11,642 nt of DNA from Beroe ovata (GCA_946803715.1 CAMPET010000601.1:1609-13250), one strand, 5' to 3'. Counted from the first letter of the stretch, positions 1-7,885 are shown. Program-made: numbers and translations. The notes: generated from the sequence alone by a model not told the origin.

Positions 1-125
1 AGACAATACAAACAGACAATACAAACAGACAACACACACAGACAACACAAACAGACAACACACACAGACAACACAAACAGACAGCACAAACAGACAACAC
101 GAACAGACAACACAAACAGACAACA
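1..125. repeat. 13-bp minisatellite
   Basis: About 9.6 tandem copies of a 13-base unit close to AGACAACACAAAC, with single-base variants (AATACAAAC, AACACACAC, AGCACAAAC, AACACGAAC). It lies in the SCaMC intron after exon 5 and reaches to within about 15 bases of that exon's donor. It is cut by the window's left edge. No coding potential was seen. Confidence 0.9.
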
Positions 126-139
126 GATAACGGACGTAC

Positions 140-245
140 CCCGAAGTAGTAGAGGGAATTGTTGGAGATGCTGTAGCGTAGTTTGAACTGGTTAAATTCC
201 CTAAACTCGTCCCAACTTATCGTCAGATTACCGTCCTTATCGAGC
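140..245 (-). CDS. SCaMC: SCaMC exon 5 (fourth EF-hand), gene continues off the left edge
   Basis: The acceptor is gtttctccctag at 246 and the donor GTACGT follows 140, with a phase-0 end. It encodes LDKDGNLTISWDEF and then REFNQFKLRYSISNNSLYYF. As in human SCaMC proteins, the fourth loop lacks the central Gly at position 6 (Leu here) and is followed by a WDEFREF segment equivalent to the conserved WNEWRDY. The remaining exons, with the mitochondrial-carrier repeats, must lie left of the window. Confidence 0.75.
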
Positions 246-3200
246 CTAGGGAGAAACAGACATCAGTTATACAATTATACATGATTCTGTTGAATTAGTA
301 CAATATGCCATATTTTAGGTATGATAGGGTTTTGTGGTTTTCTGAAGAGATAGAGACGCATCTCGGAGTGCATATCTCTCGTGATATTACTTAGGATATG
401 TATGATATTAGAAAAACCGTCAAGTGGACGTGCTATATTCATACTTCCAACTGCGTTGGATATGAGGACGTGAATTTAGAACAGAAGCTACACAAATATC
501 ATGTCGTATGTTGTAGGTATGATCACATTCAATGCATTTTTTCCAAACGCTGAATAGATTCCCGGTCGAATTTTGGCCCGATCTCGCTTCCCTGAGGAGC
601 TGTTAGTTAGGTCACTTCTAACCTAGCATCTGTGAAGAAATCTGAATTTTCGTCGATTTCCCGATGAGCTAGATCATTAATCCCTCCGGATATGAATTCT
701 ACGTCAAAAATTAGGTCAGAAACATCTATTTCTAGTATACCCTCTGTAAAATATTTTTTTGGTATCGGTGTGTCTCATCGATTTTCGCTTTTTTGTTGTG
801 TTTGCTTCCCACAGGTTTTAAATCGTCATTTGGGCGTGGTTTCACGGCTAGTTGGAACTTCAAATTATCACTAAGAGGGATGATACTCGTAGTGTGAGAG
901 TAGGAGAGATGATTTGGTGGAAAAATAGTGTTGTTAATACCAGTTGAGTCCTCATTTGAGACCCTCGAAATCAAAGCATAAAAGTGTGGAGTCTCTCGTT
1001 TCACTTTTATTCGATACTCAGATCAGAAAATCGCAGAAATTTTTTTGTCCCATATTCAAGCAAATACCATGGACTCCCAGGTATTTTTGGACGCTGAATC
1101 GATTACCGATCGAATTTCGGCCCTATTTTGCTTCCCTGAGGAGCTGTATATCATTTGACTCAGAACTCCATATCCGAGAAAAAATAAGAATTTTCCCCGA
1201 TTTCCCAATCAGCTAGCTCTCTTATTCTTTCAGATTCGAATTCTACGTCAAAAATTAGGCCAGAAACACTATATTTCAGCATGTCACGTGCAGAACTGAT
1301 TTTGGCCTATATGTGTGTCCCATTGATTTTCGCGTTTTTGTAGTGTTTGCTTCCCAGGGGAGAGAAATCGTCATTTGGGCGTAGTTTCACGGCGAGTATG
1401 AAGTAAACATGATTGTAATCAGGGTTGATATTTGTAGTGTGAGAGTAGGAGAGATGATTTGGTGGAAAATTAGTGTCGTAAGTGCCGGTAAAGACTTCAT
1501 TAGAGACCTCCGAAAATGAAGTAGAAAAGTGTGGAGTCATTCACTTCATTTTCTACCGATACTCAGATCAGAATTCGAAGAAATTTTTTTGTCCCACATT
1601 CAAGCAAATACCATGGATTCCCAGGTATTTTTGGACGCTGAATCGATTCCCGATCGAATTTCGGCCCTATTTTGCTTCCCTGAGGAGCTGTATATCATTT
1701 GACTCAGAACTCCATATCCGAGAAAAAATTAGAATTTTCCCCGATTTCCCAATCAGCTAGCTCTCTAATTCTTCCAGATTCGAATTCTACGTCAAAAATT
1801 AGGCCAGAAACACTATATTTCAGCATGTCACGTGCAGAAATAATTTTGGCCTAATTGTGTGTCCCATTGATTTTCGCGTTTTTGTAGTGTTTGCTTCCCA
1901 AGGGGGAGAAATCGTCATTTGAGCGTAGTTTCACGGAGAGTATGAACTATACATGATTATAACGAGTGTTGATATTTGTAGTGTGAGAGTAGGAGAGACG
2001 ATTTGTTGGAAAATTATTGTCGTAAGTGCCGGTAAAAACTTCATTAGAGACCACCGAAAATGAAGTAGAAAAGTGTGGAGTCATTCACTCTATTTTCTAC
2101 CGATACTCAGATCAGAATTCGAAGAAATTTTTTTGTCCCACATTCAAGCAAATACCATGGATGCCCAGGTATTTTTGGACGCTGAATCGATTCCCGATCG
2201 AATTTCGGCCCTATTTTGCTTCCCTGAGGAGCTGTATATCATTTGACTCAGAACTCCATATCCGAGAAAAAATTAGAATTTTCCCCGATTTCCCAATCAG
2301 CTAGCTCTCTAATTCTTCCAGATTCGAATTCTACGTCAAAAATTAGGCCAGAAACACTATATTTCAGCATGTCACGTGCAGAAATAATTTTGGCCTAATT
2401 GTGTGTCCCATTGATTTTCGCGTTTTTGTAGTGTTTGCTTCCCAAGGGGGAGAAATCGTCATTTGAGCGTAGTTTCACGGAGAGTATGAACTATACATGA
2501 TTATAACGAGTGTTGATATTTGTAGTGTGAGAGTAGGAGAGACGATTTGTTGGAAAATTATTGTCGTAAGTGCCGGTAAAAACTTCATTAGAGACCACCG
2601 AAAATGAAGTAGAAAAGTGTGGAGTCATTCACTCTATTTTCTACCGATACTCAGATCAGAATTCGAAGAAATTTTTTTGTCCCACATTCAAGCAAATACC
2701 ATGGATGCCCAGGTATTTTTGGACGCTGAATCGATTCCCGATCGAATTTCGGCCCTATTTTGCTTCCCTGAGGAGCTGTATATCATTTGACTCAGAACTC
2801 CATATCCGAGAAAAAATTAGAATTTTCCCCGATTTCCCAATCAGCTAGCTCTCTAATTCTTCCAGATTCGAATTCTACGTCAAAAATTAGGCCAGAAACA
2901 CTATATTTCAGCATGTCACGTGCAGAAATAATTTTGGCCTAATTGTGTGTCCCATTGATTTTCGCGTTTTTGTAGTGTTTGCTTCCCAAGGGGGAGAAAT
3001 CGTCATTTGAGCGTAGTTTCACGGAGAGTATGAACTATACATGATTATAACGAGTGTTGATATTTGTAGTGTGAGAGTAGGAGAGACGATTTGTTGGAAA
3101 ATTATTGTCGTAAGTGCCGGTAAAAACTTCATTAGAGACCACCGAAAATGAAGTAGAAAAGTGTGGAGTCATTCACTCTATTTTCTACCGATACTCAGAT

Positions 3201-6200
3201 CAGAATTCGAAGAAATTTTTTTGTCCCACATTCAAGCAAATACCATGGATGCCCAGGTATTTTTGGACGCTGAATCGATTCCCGATCGAATTTCGGCCCT
3301 ATTTTGCTTCCCTGAGGAGCTGTATATCATTTGACTCAGAACTCCATATCCGAGAAAAAATTAGAATTTTCCCCGATTTCCCAATCAGCTAGCTCTCTAA
3401 TTCTTCCAGATTCGAATTCTACGTCAAAAATTAGGCCAGAAACACTATATTTCAGCATGTCACGTGCAGAAATAATTTTGGCCTAATTGTGTGTCCCATT
3501 GATTTTCGCGTTTTTGTAGTGTTTGCTTCCCAAGGGGGAGAAATCGTCATTTGAGCGTAGTTTCACGGAGAGTATGAACTATACATGATTATAACGAGTG
3601 TTGATATTTGTAGTGTGAGAGTAGGAGAGACGATTTGTTGGAAAATTATTGTCGTAAGTGCCGGTAAAAACTTCATTAGAGACCACCGAAAATGAAGTAG
3701 AAAAGTGTGGAGTCATTCACTCTATTTTCTACCGATACTCAGATCAGAATTCGAAGAAATTTTTTTGTCCCACATTCAAGCAAATACCATGGATGCCCAG
3801 GTATTTTTGGACGCTGAATCGATTCCCGATCGAATTTCGGCCCTATTTTGCTTCCCTGAGGAGCTGTATATCATTTGACTCAGAACTCCATATCCGAGAA
3901 AAAATTAGAATTTTCCCCGATTTCCCAATCAGCTAGCTCTCTAATTCTTCCAGATTCGAATTCTACGTCAAAAATTAGGCCAGAAACACTATATTTCAGC
4001 ATGTCACGTGCAGAAATAATTTTGGCCTAATTGTGTGTCCCATTGATTTTCGCGTTTTTGTAGTGTTTGCTTCCCAAGGGGGAGAAATCGTCATTTGAGC
4101 GTAGTTTCACGGAGAGTATGAACTATACATGATTATAACGAGTGTTGATATTTGTAGTGTGAGAGTAGGAGAGACGATTTGTTGGAAAATTATTGTCGTA
4201 AGTGCCGGTAAAAACTTCATTAGAGACCACCGAAAATGAAGTAGAAAAGTGTGGAGTCATTCACTCTATTTTCTACCGATACTCAGATCAGAATTCGAAG
4301 AAATTTTTTTGTCCCACATTCAAGCAAATACCAAGGATTCCCAGGTATTTTTGGACGCTGAATCGATTCCCGATCGAATTTCGGCCCTATTTTGCTTCCC
4401 TGAGGTGTTGTTCGTCAGTTGAATTCTTAACTAAAATTTGGGTTGTGCTTGTTTCCCAGTTCCCATAAGTTTGAAATAAGAAATACAGACTTTTTATTTT
4501 GTAGAGAATGCCAAATATCAATGGGCACGCTGCCTACCTTTTGATCAACTCTTTCAGCTTTTCCGGTGGCATCTCAATGTTACTTTCCTTACAGTACTGC
4601 ATCAACTCCGAGTGTGATACCTCACCTGCGTGAGGTGTAACGCGTGATAATGTCGTATTATAGAAATAGATAACGCGTGATCATGATATAAAGCGTAAAG
4701 CAACATAACACAAAATTCAGGAAATTAATGACAAGACAACTGATGATAATTGGTAATTTGCCGCGCGTTACGTACCGCTCCCATCCTTATCGAGGTCGAC
4801 AAAGTGTTTCCACAGGTTTCTCTCGTGCTCCAACATGAACAACATGAACTCTTGATAGTCCAACTTTCCATCCTGCTTTATGTCGCCCCGCTCAATAATA
4901 GCCTGCGAGAGTAATAATAACATTACAACTCGTTCATTACTCCTCGTTTTTACTTAAACAAGGGGTGTGACACTGGTGTGACTATGGTGCGACAAAATGC
5001 ACGTGTAACATCAGCGGTTATAAAATTTGTACACGTGTGTCGGTCACTAACTCTAGCTTCCTCTTCCAACTCCCCCTCTTCCTCCCCATAGAATGACGTC
5101 ATATATCCGATTAACTCGGTTTCGTCAATAAATCCATCCCTGTTGTGATCAAGCGTGTGGAACAGCTCGTCTAAACGTGCATGGTCTGCTGTCACGTGCT
5201 GGAGTGACGTGTCTACACGTGTTGCTAACGTTATATCGGCTGCTGGGTTACCATCCAGTGATGTGTCTTCTTGATTCTTCATGGTACTGTGTTACATGTG
5301 CCGTACTGATAATTGGCCAATTATGGAGCGTTGTAGGAATAAATGTTCGAACAAAACAGCAAGTCGCAAGTAACAGAATGTGGTCTGGGGAAATGAAAAG
5401 AAATGATCTAAAGCCACACATTTCACATCTTAATCACTAGCGTATTCCTTGAGAGGTTCCTATAGAATATTGGATTCATTGGAATGTACAATATTCCTGT
5501 TTATTCGATTATGATTGAATTATTTAGTAATTATCGATTATCAAGGCGCAGGTATAGCTATAGTACCTAGGTACAGTGTGCTAAAAATAGAAACGTAATA
5601 CAGTGTATATCAGGTAGCCTCATTACAATACGAATATTATTGTCAAAGCAATCCCCCACCCTTACCCTTATCCTAATCCCTCGACAAGTCAGTAATTAGA
5701 GCAAGTATTTTGTGTACTACTGCAGTGGTTTGTGTACTACTGCAGTGGTTTGTGTACTTCTGCAGTGGTTTGTGTACTTCTGCAGTGGTTTGTGTACGTT
5801 TCGTTAGCGAGAGAGACAAATGAACATTGAATAGGAATTCACTATTTCATGATTGCAGGCGACTGCATATTAAGGACATACAGCATACAGACGCTATAGC
5901 AGGAAATCAAAACGAGCATAATTTTCACATGTATTCTCGACAGACACTAATTATTTGTCCAATTTACACCAAGGGTAGTATACACACAACACAGCCTGTA
6001 AACAATACAGCGTATTGAGTACATTTCTTGCACTAACATTGTCATAACGGCTGCTGTAGCTTTATTATGGTTCAATACATCATTGGTATCATTCATGTAA
6101 CGTAACTAATTGTTGAAAAATGTACAGCTCTATGGTTCAAAATCAATGAAAAACAATACAGAATTTGAGATGTGCTGCTAGAGTATCGTTCCGAGTTCCT

Positions 6201-7003
6201 TGAAATTTCGCGTACATCCTGGTTTAGTGCAATCTAGCACGTGCAGTGTGCGCGCGCAACCCTCCTGCCCCCTCCCTCACCTACCTCAATCTCTTCCCTA
6301 TCCACGACTTCTCCCTTATTCACGAAGTAGTGTTCCAGCTCCTCAACAGTGACATATCCATCCTTATGTGAGTCGAGTGTGTAGAATAGAGCGGCTAGTC
6401 TAGCTTCATCTGCCGTGTAATCGGACAACGAGCTGAAATGGGATGTGGGTCAAATTGGGATGTTAACTAACTCAAATCCCGCCGAAACTGGTTACAAAAG
6501 TTTCATTGAGCAGTACTGAGTCACTGGCAGAGAAATAGTAAACAGAACTATGTGATACGCGCACTGGGCATATTTTCTACAATGCGCGCGTTTGTGGATA
6601 GTGTGCGAACTGCTGACGCATCATTAAATATGTCTATGTCGATCGCGCGCTAACTTGACAATCCCATACCGAGTTCAGATTGAATCGGGTTTTTTCAGGG
6701 TACTAAAAGATGGTACTAAACTGTCACTCAATCAGTCATATGTAAATGATATTTGATTTTAAAGAACCACTGTTTAAAGTGAAAAAGCTGATTAATAAAT
6801 GAGATTGAATCGTCGCTTAACTTGATCGGGAAGTTAGGCAACTTCCACTAAAACAATGTTTTCAACCCTTGTTCCACAACTACGCAATCTTGAAGCCACC
6901 CCCAAAGCCCAAATACCCAGCTGAAGGGTACTCACAATTTGGACCAATCGTAGAAAGGCTCCGGTTTCTGTTCACCACTCAATTTCTCATCATTACCCAC
7001 CAT
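140..7003 (-). CDS. SCaMC: SCaMC/APC-type calcium-regulated mitochondrial carrier, EF-hand half, 3' truncated by the window (gene-level entry)
   Basis: Exons read on the minus strand join in compatible phases: 7003-6936 (1a) + 6432-6285 (2), or alternatively 5282-5052 (1b), then 4902-4776 (3), 4625-4538 (4) and 245-140 (5). The spliced product is an N-terminal domain with four EF-hands. Spacing and motifs match short calcium-binding mitochondrial carriers: a hand followed by GDxxxDGKLDxxEFM, then LDKDGSGEV, then LDKDGNLTISWDEF. In that family the calcium-binding domain faces the intermembrane space and gates exchange of ATP-Mg or ADP for phosphate across the inner membrane. The six-helix carrier domain should follow exon 5 and lies outside the window, so the transport function is inferred from the regulatory half only. 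Family assignment rests on alignment by eye with remembered human SCaMC features. Another four-EF-hand protein is possible but less likely. Confidence 0.75.
525..4425. repeat. 544-bp tandem satellite array, about seven copies
   Basis: Equivalent points recur exactly every 544 bases, for example 1482, 2026, 2570, 3114, 3658 and 4202. The unit beginning near 538 is heavily diverged and the next, near 1082, moderately so. The 1626 unit is nearly the consensus. The units after about 1990 read as identical, up to the last one, which carries a few differences (ccaaggattccc near 4332). The array starts and stops at nearly the same unit phase (around gacgctgaatcgattccc to cttccctgagg), so it holds seven units plus roughly 60-100 bases. 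Each unit contains CACGTG within an inverted repeat and stretches of T7. The 88-92 residue open frames repeated in each unit begin at GTG and are not proposed as genes. Family unknown. Confidence 0.9.
1797..1856. repeat. Inverted repeat with E-box, repeated in the satellite units
   Basis: AATTAGGCCA (1797-1806) and TGGCCTAATT (1847-1856) are perfect 10-bp inverted arms around a 40-base spacer that contains CACGTG at 1829-1834. The same structure recurs every 544 bases (E-boxes at 1829, 2373, 2917, 3461 and 4005). The earlier unit has the E-box at 1285 with a slightly altered right arm. Confidence 0.8.
4538..4625 (-). CDS. SCaMC: SCaMC exon 4 (end of third EF-hand)
   Basis: The acceptor cctcacgcag ends at 4626, and the donor GTAGGC follows AG at 4538. 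Joined to exon 3, the exon completes the canonical loop DKDGSGEVSHSE. It continues LMQYCKESNIEMPPEKLKEL, the linking helices before hand four. It begins with two bases of a split Gly codon and ends with two bases of a codon completed in exon 5. The 3' splice site sits in the loop of a perfect hairpin and reads CAG|GTGAGG, which also resembles a strong donor. Confidence 0.8.
4619..4636 (-). promoter_or_regulatory. Hairpin enclosing the exon 4 3' splice site
   Basis: ACCTCAC, a four-base loop, then GTGAGGT form a perfect 7-bp stem. On the minus strand the loop holds the acceptor GCAG, and the downstream arm is the first seven exon bases. The junction reads CAG|GTGAGG, so it is simultaneously a legitimate acceptor and a near-consensus donor. 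Any regulatory effect is inference. Confidence 0.5.
4776..4902 (-). CDS. SCaMC: SCaMC exon 3 (second EF-hand and start of third)
   Basis: The acceptor is ctctcgcag at 4903 and the donor GTACGT follows 4776, with a phase-1 end. The exon encodes 42 residues starting AIIERGDIKQDGKLDYQEFM and ending FVDLDKDGS. The second EF-hand loop is DIKQDGKLDYQE. The following helix (LFMLEHERNLWKHF) matches the SCaMC spacing between hands 2 and 3. Position 3 of the loop is Lys, where a side-chain oxygen is normal, so this hand may bind calcium poorly. The third hand's loop straddles the 3/4 junction. Confidence 0.8.
5052..5282 (-). CDS. SCaMC: SCaMC exon 1b (alternative first exon, first EF-hand of isoform b)
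   Basis: A true ATG at 5282-5280 opens 77 codons ending in GELEEEAR, followed by donor GTTAGT at 5051. The first 30 residues are polar (MKNQEDTSLDGNP onward). An EF-hand helix, ADHARLDELFHTL, is followed by the fully canonical loop DHNRDGFIDETE. About 40% of aligned residues match exon 2 (TAD.ARL..LF.TLD....DG), so the two exons are probably an old duplication. The phase-0 end fits exon 3. An internal acceptor-like ctccag ending at 5199 is also phase 0, so serial inclusion after exon 2, giving an extra EF-hand, is conceivable. Alternative promoter use is the simpler reading. Human SLC25A25 is known to use alternative first exons that change this same region. Confidence 0.7.
5309..5324. promoter_or_regulatory. 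16-bp palindrome with opposed CCAAT boxes
   Basis: ATAATTGGCCAATTAT is perfectly self-complementary and carries a CCAAT on each strand, overlapping by two bases. It ends 27 bases upstream of the exon 1b ATG. CCAAT boxes are bound by NF-Y in animals and usually sit 60-100 bases upstream of the transcription start, so this would be unusually close to the coding start. Promoter function is inferred. Confidence 0.4.
5711..5798. repeat. 20-bp minisatellite
   Basis: Four exact-length tandem copies of TGTGTACTACTGCAGTGGTT and a partial fifth. The first two copies have ACTAC and the next two ACTTC. It lies in the SCaMC intron, about 430 bases upstream of exon 1b. Confidence 0.9.
6285..6432 (-). CDS. 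SCaMC: SCaMC exon 2 (first EF-hand, isoform a)
   Basis: The acceptor is catttcag at 6433, and the donor after GAG at 6285 is GTAGGT. The exon encodes 49 residues, SLSDYTADEARL to REEIE, including the EF-hand loop DSHKDGYVTVEE. Loop positions 1, 5, 6 and 12 are canonical (D, D, G, E), but position 3 is His and position 9 is Thr, so calcium binding may be weaker than in the alternative exon 1b. The apparent open-frame start inside this exon is a TTG, not an ATG, which supports it being an internal exon. The phase-0 end matches the phase-0 start of exon 3. Confidence 0.7.
6433..6935 (-). other. SCaMC intron 1, 503 bases
   Basis: The sequence lies between donor GTGAGT (after exon 1a) and acceptor catttcag (before exon 2). 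It holds a few GCGCGC-containing stretches near 6558-6655. I see no coding sequence, repeat array or RNA gene in it. Confidence 0.6.
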
Positions 7004-7007
7004 TGGC
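6936..7007 (-). CDS. SCaMC: SCaMC exon 1a (start of isoform a)
   Basis: Translation from ATG at 7003-7001 begins MVGNDEKLSGEQKPEP and ends in a split codon TT at 6936, followed by donor GTGAGT. The split codon completes with the first base of exon 2 to give Phe, so the phases agree. The peptide is short, polar and has no signal-like segment. A consensus-like acceptor (tactttacag) ends at 7008, only four bases before the ATG. The exon may therefore be preceded by a 5'-UTR intron or receive a trans-spliced leader, or the AG may be chance. The upstream gene's stop is at 7163, leaving at most about 155 bases for a promoter. Confidence 0.65.
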
Positions 7008-7033
7008 CTGTAAAGTATGAATGAAATCATCAG

Positions 7034-7039
7034 TTTATT
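7034..7039 (-). terminator. Candidate poly(A) signal of UROS
   Basis: AATAAA on the minus strand lies about 125 bases after the UROS stop codon and about 30 bases before the first codon of the next gene. It is the only canonical hexamer I found between the two genes, so transcripts probably end extremely close to the next gene's 5' end. Confidence 0.4.
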
Positions 7040-7162
7040 GCGATATGATTGATTATCGGAATTATGATTCACTTACGTATTCTGTATTGAGACGGTACTC
7101 GATAAGTGAATTATCGAAAAACATTCCGCTGGTAGATACAATTTACAATGATAATACAAAAT

Positions 7163-7885
7163 TCACATAATCACATTATTACTGGCAATTTCAAGCAGTG
7201 CATCACAAACACCCGTAGGTGTTGGCCGTTTGCATGACACCACTTCGCACTCAAACAGGTTGCTAACCGTCGCGGCTGTGCTGCCGCCAAACGCCACCAG
7301 GCCACGAGCCACTTTACCCTGCAAAGCGGGCGCAGCAAACTGAGCGCCTGACGGACTGAAAAAGACGACGGCGTCAAGTTCAAGATTACTATCCATGATT
7401 TCTGATAACCGAACTTCGAATTCGGGCCTCTTTTCTGTTCTGTAAACCACAATCTGATCAATTGTGACACCATTCTGTTGCAATGTTGTCGGTATGACAT
7501 CAAGTGCTCTATCACCACAGTAAAATAACCATGATAGATGAAGTGGAAACATGTCGAGAATAAGGGATGAGAGTTGAGCAGCATTATCCGCCCAAACAAT
7601 CGTGGTGTCAAGAAACTGAGCACTGTAATTCTGGATCAGTTCGGCTGTTTTAGGTCCCACAACCGCGATATTCTTACCCGTCAGATTGACACCATTCTCC
7701 ACAAGGTACTGTACCGCGTACTTACTGGATACAATGACACCATCATGTGAAATACCACACGGGTCTTGACACAGTGGTGTCAATACTGATATTTGTAATA
7801 CTGGTAGGGGTATGTAGTTCATGCCGTGCTCCATTAATGCTGATTCATATCTGGGGTCGTGTTCATGAAGTAGCAGACAATTCAT
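7163..7885 (-). CDS. UROS: Uroporphyrinogen-III synthase
   Basis: A single uninterrupted frame of 240 codons starts at ATG 7885-7883; the human enzyme has 265 residues. It catalyses closure and D-ring inversion of hydroxymethylbilane to uroporphyrinogen III, the fourth step of haem synthesis, in the cytosol. Visible family motifs, numbered from this ATG, are MNCLLLHEHDP at the start (compare the MKVLLL start of the human protein), VVGPKTA at 75-81, CGDRALD near 123-129, and VVYRTEKRP from about 146. FFSPSG follows at 175-180, AFGGSTA at 198-204 and PTPTGV near 221. Tyr in VYRT and Ser in FFSPSG correspond to conserved active-site-cleft residues. The frame stays open nine codons upstream to a GTG at 7912, with an acceptor-like caatcag just before it, but the ATG gives the family-typical start. 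It is intronless, unlike its neighbours. Expression is probably from the 433 bases upstream. Confidence 0.92.
   Translation of the reverse strand: MNCLLLHEHDPRYESALMEHGMNYIPLPVLQISVLTPLCQDPCGISHDGVIVSSKYAVQYLVENGVNLTGKNIAVVGPKTAELIQNYSAQFLDTTIVWADNAAQLSSLILDMFPLHLSWLFYCGDRALDVIPTTLQQNGVTIDQIVVYRTEKRPEFEVRLSEIMDSNLELDAVVFFSPSGAQFAAPALQGKVARGLVAFGGSTAATVSNLFECEVVSCKRPTPTGVCDALLEIASNNVIM

Larger units (their letters stand above)
246..4537 (-). other. SCaMC intron 4, 4.3 kb, mostly satellite array
   Basis: This is the longest intron in the window; most others visible are 130-160 bases, with two of about 500 and 1,500. Bases 246-525 are AT-rich unique sequence in which I recognise nothing. Roughly 525-4425 is the 544-base tandem array. 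Bases 4426-4537 are unique sequence running into exon 4. No gene, conserved protein or transposase was seen on either strand. Confidence 0.7.
5283..6284 (-). other. Intron 2 of SCaMC isoform a / upstream region of isoform b
   Basis: This 1 kb region separates exon 2 from exon 1b. If exon 1b is a first exon, it must hold the isoform b promoter. It contains a 16-bp CCAAT palindrome at 5309-5324, an 8-bp inverted repeat GAATATTG/CAATATTC at 5465-5496, and a 20-bp minisatellite at 5711-5798. There is also a CACGTG at 6238. No conserved coding sequence was seen. Confidence 0.5.

Noticed and set aside
538-4404. CRISPR-like or ribosomal-type array
   Set aside because: The 544-base units abut directly with no unique spacers, and I recognise no rRNA, tRNA or snRNA sequence in the unit.
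1482-4468. Repeated 88-92 residue open frames (starting MPVKTSLET when GTG is read as Met) in each satellite unit
   Set aside because: They begin at GTG rather than ATG and match no family. They are copied only because the DNA is a homogenised tandem repeat, and the older units keep only broken versions. Open frames of this length are expected in repeats lacking stops by chance.
5653-5680. Telomere-like run of CCCTTA/TCCTAA units
   Set aside because: It has only three or four imperfect hexamers with no true TTAGGG run, so an interstitial telomere cannot be supported.
7171-7623. 150-residue minus-strand frame overlapping UROS
   Set aside because: It is a frame-shifted shadow of the UROS coding sequence, which has clear family motifs in its own frame.
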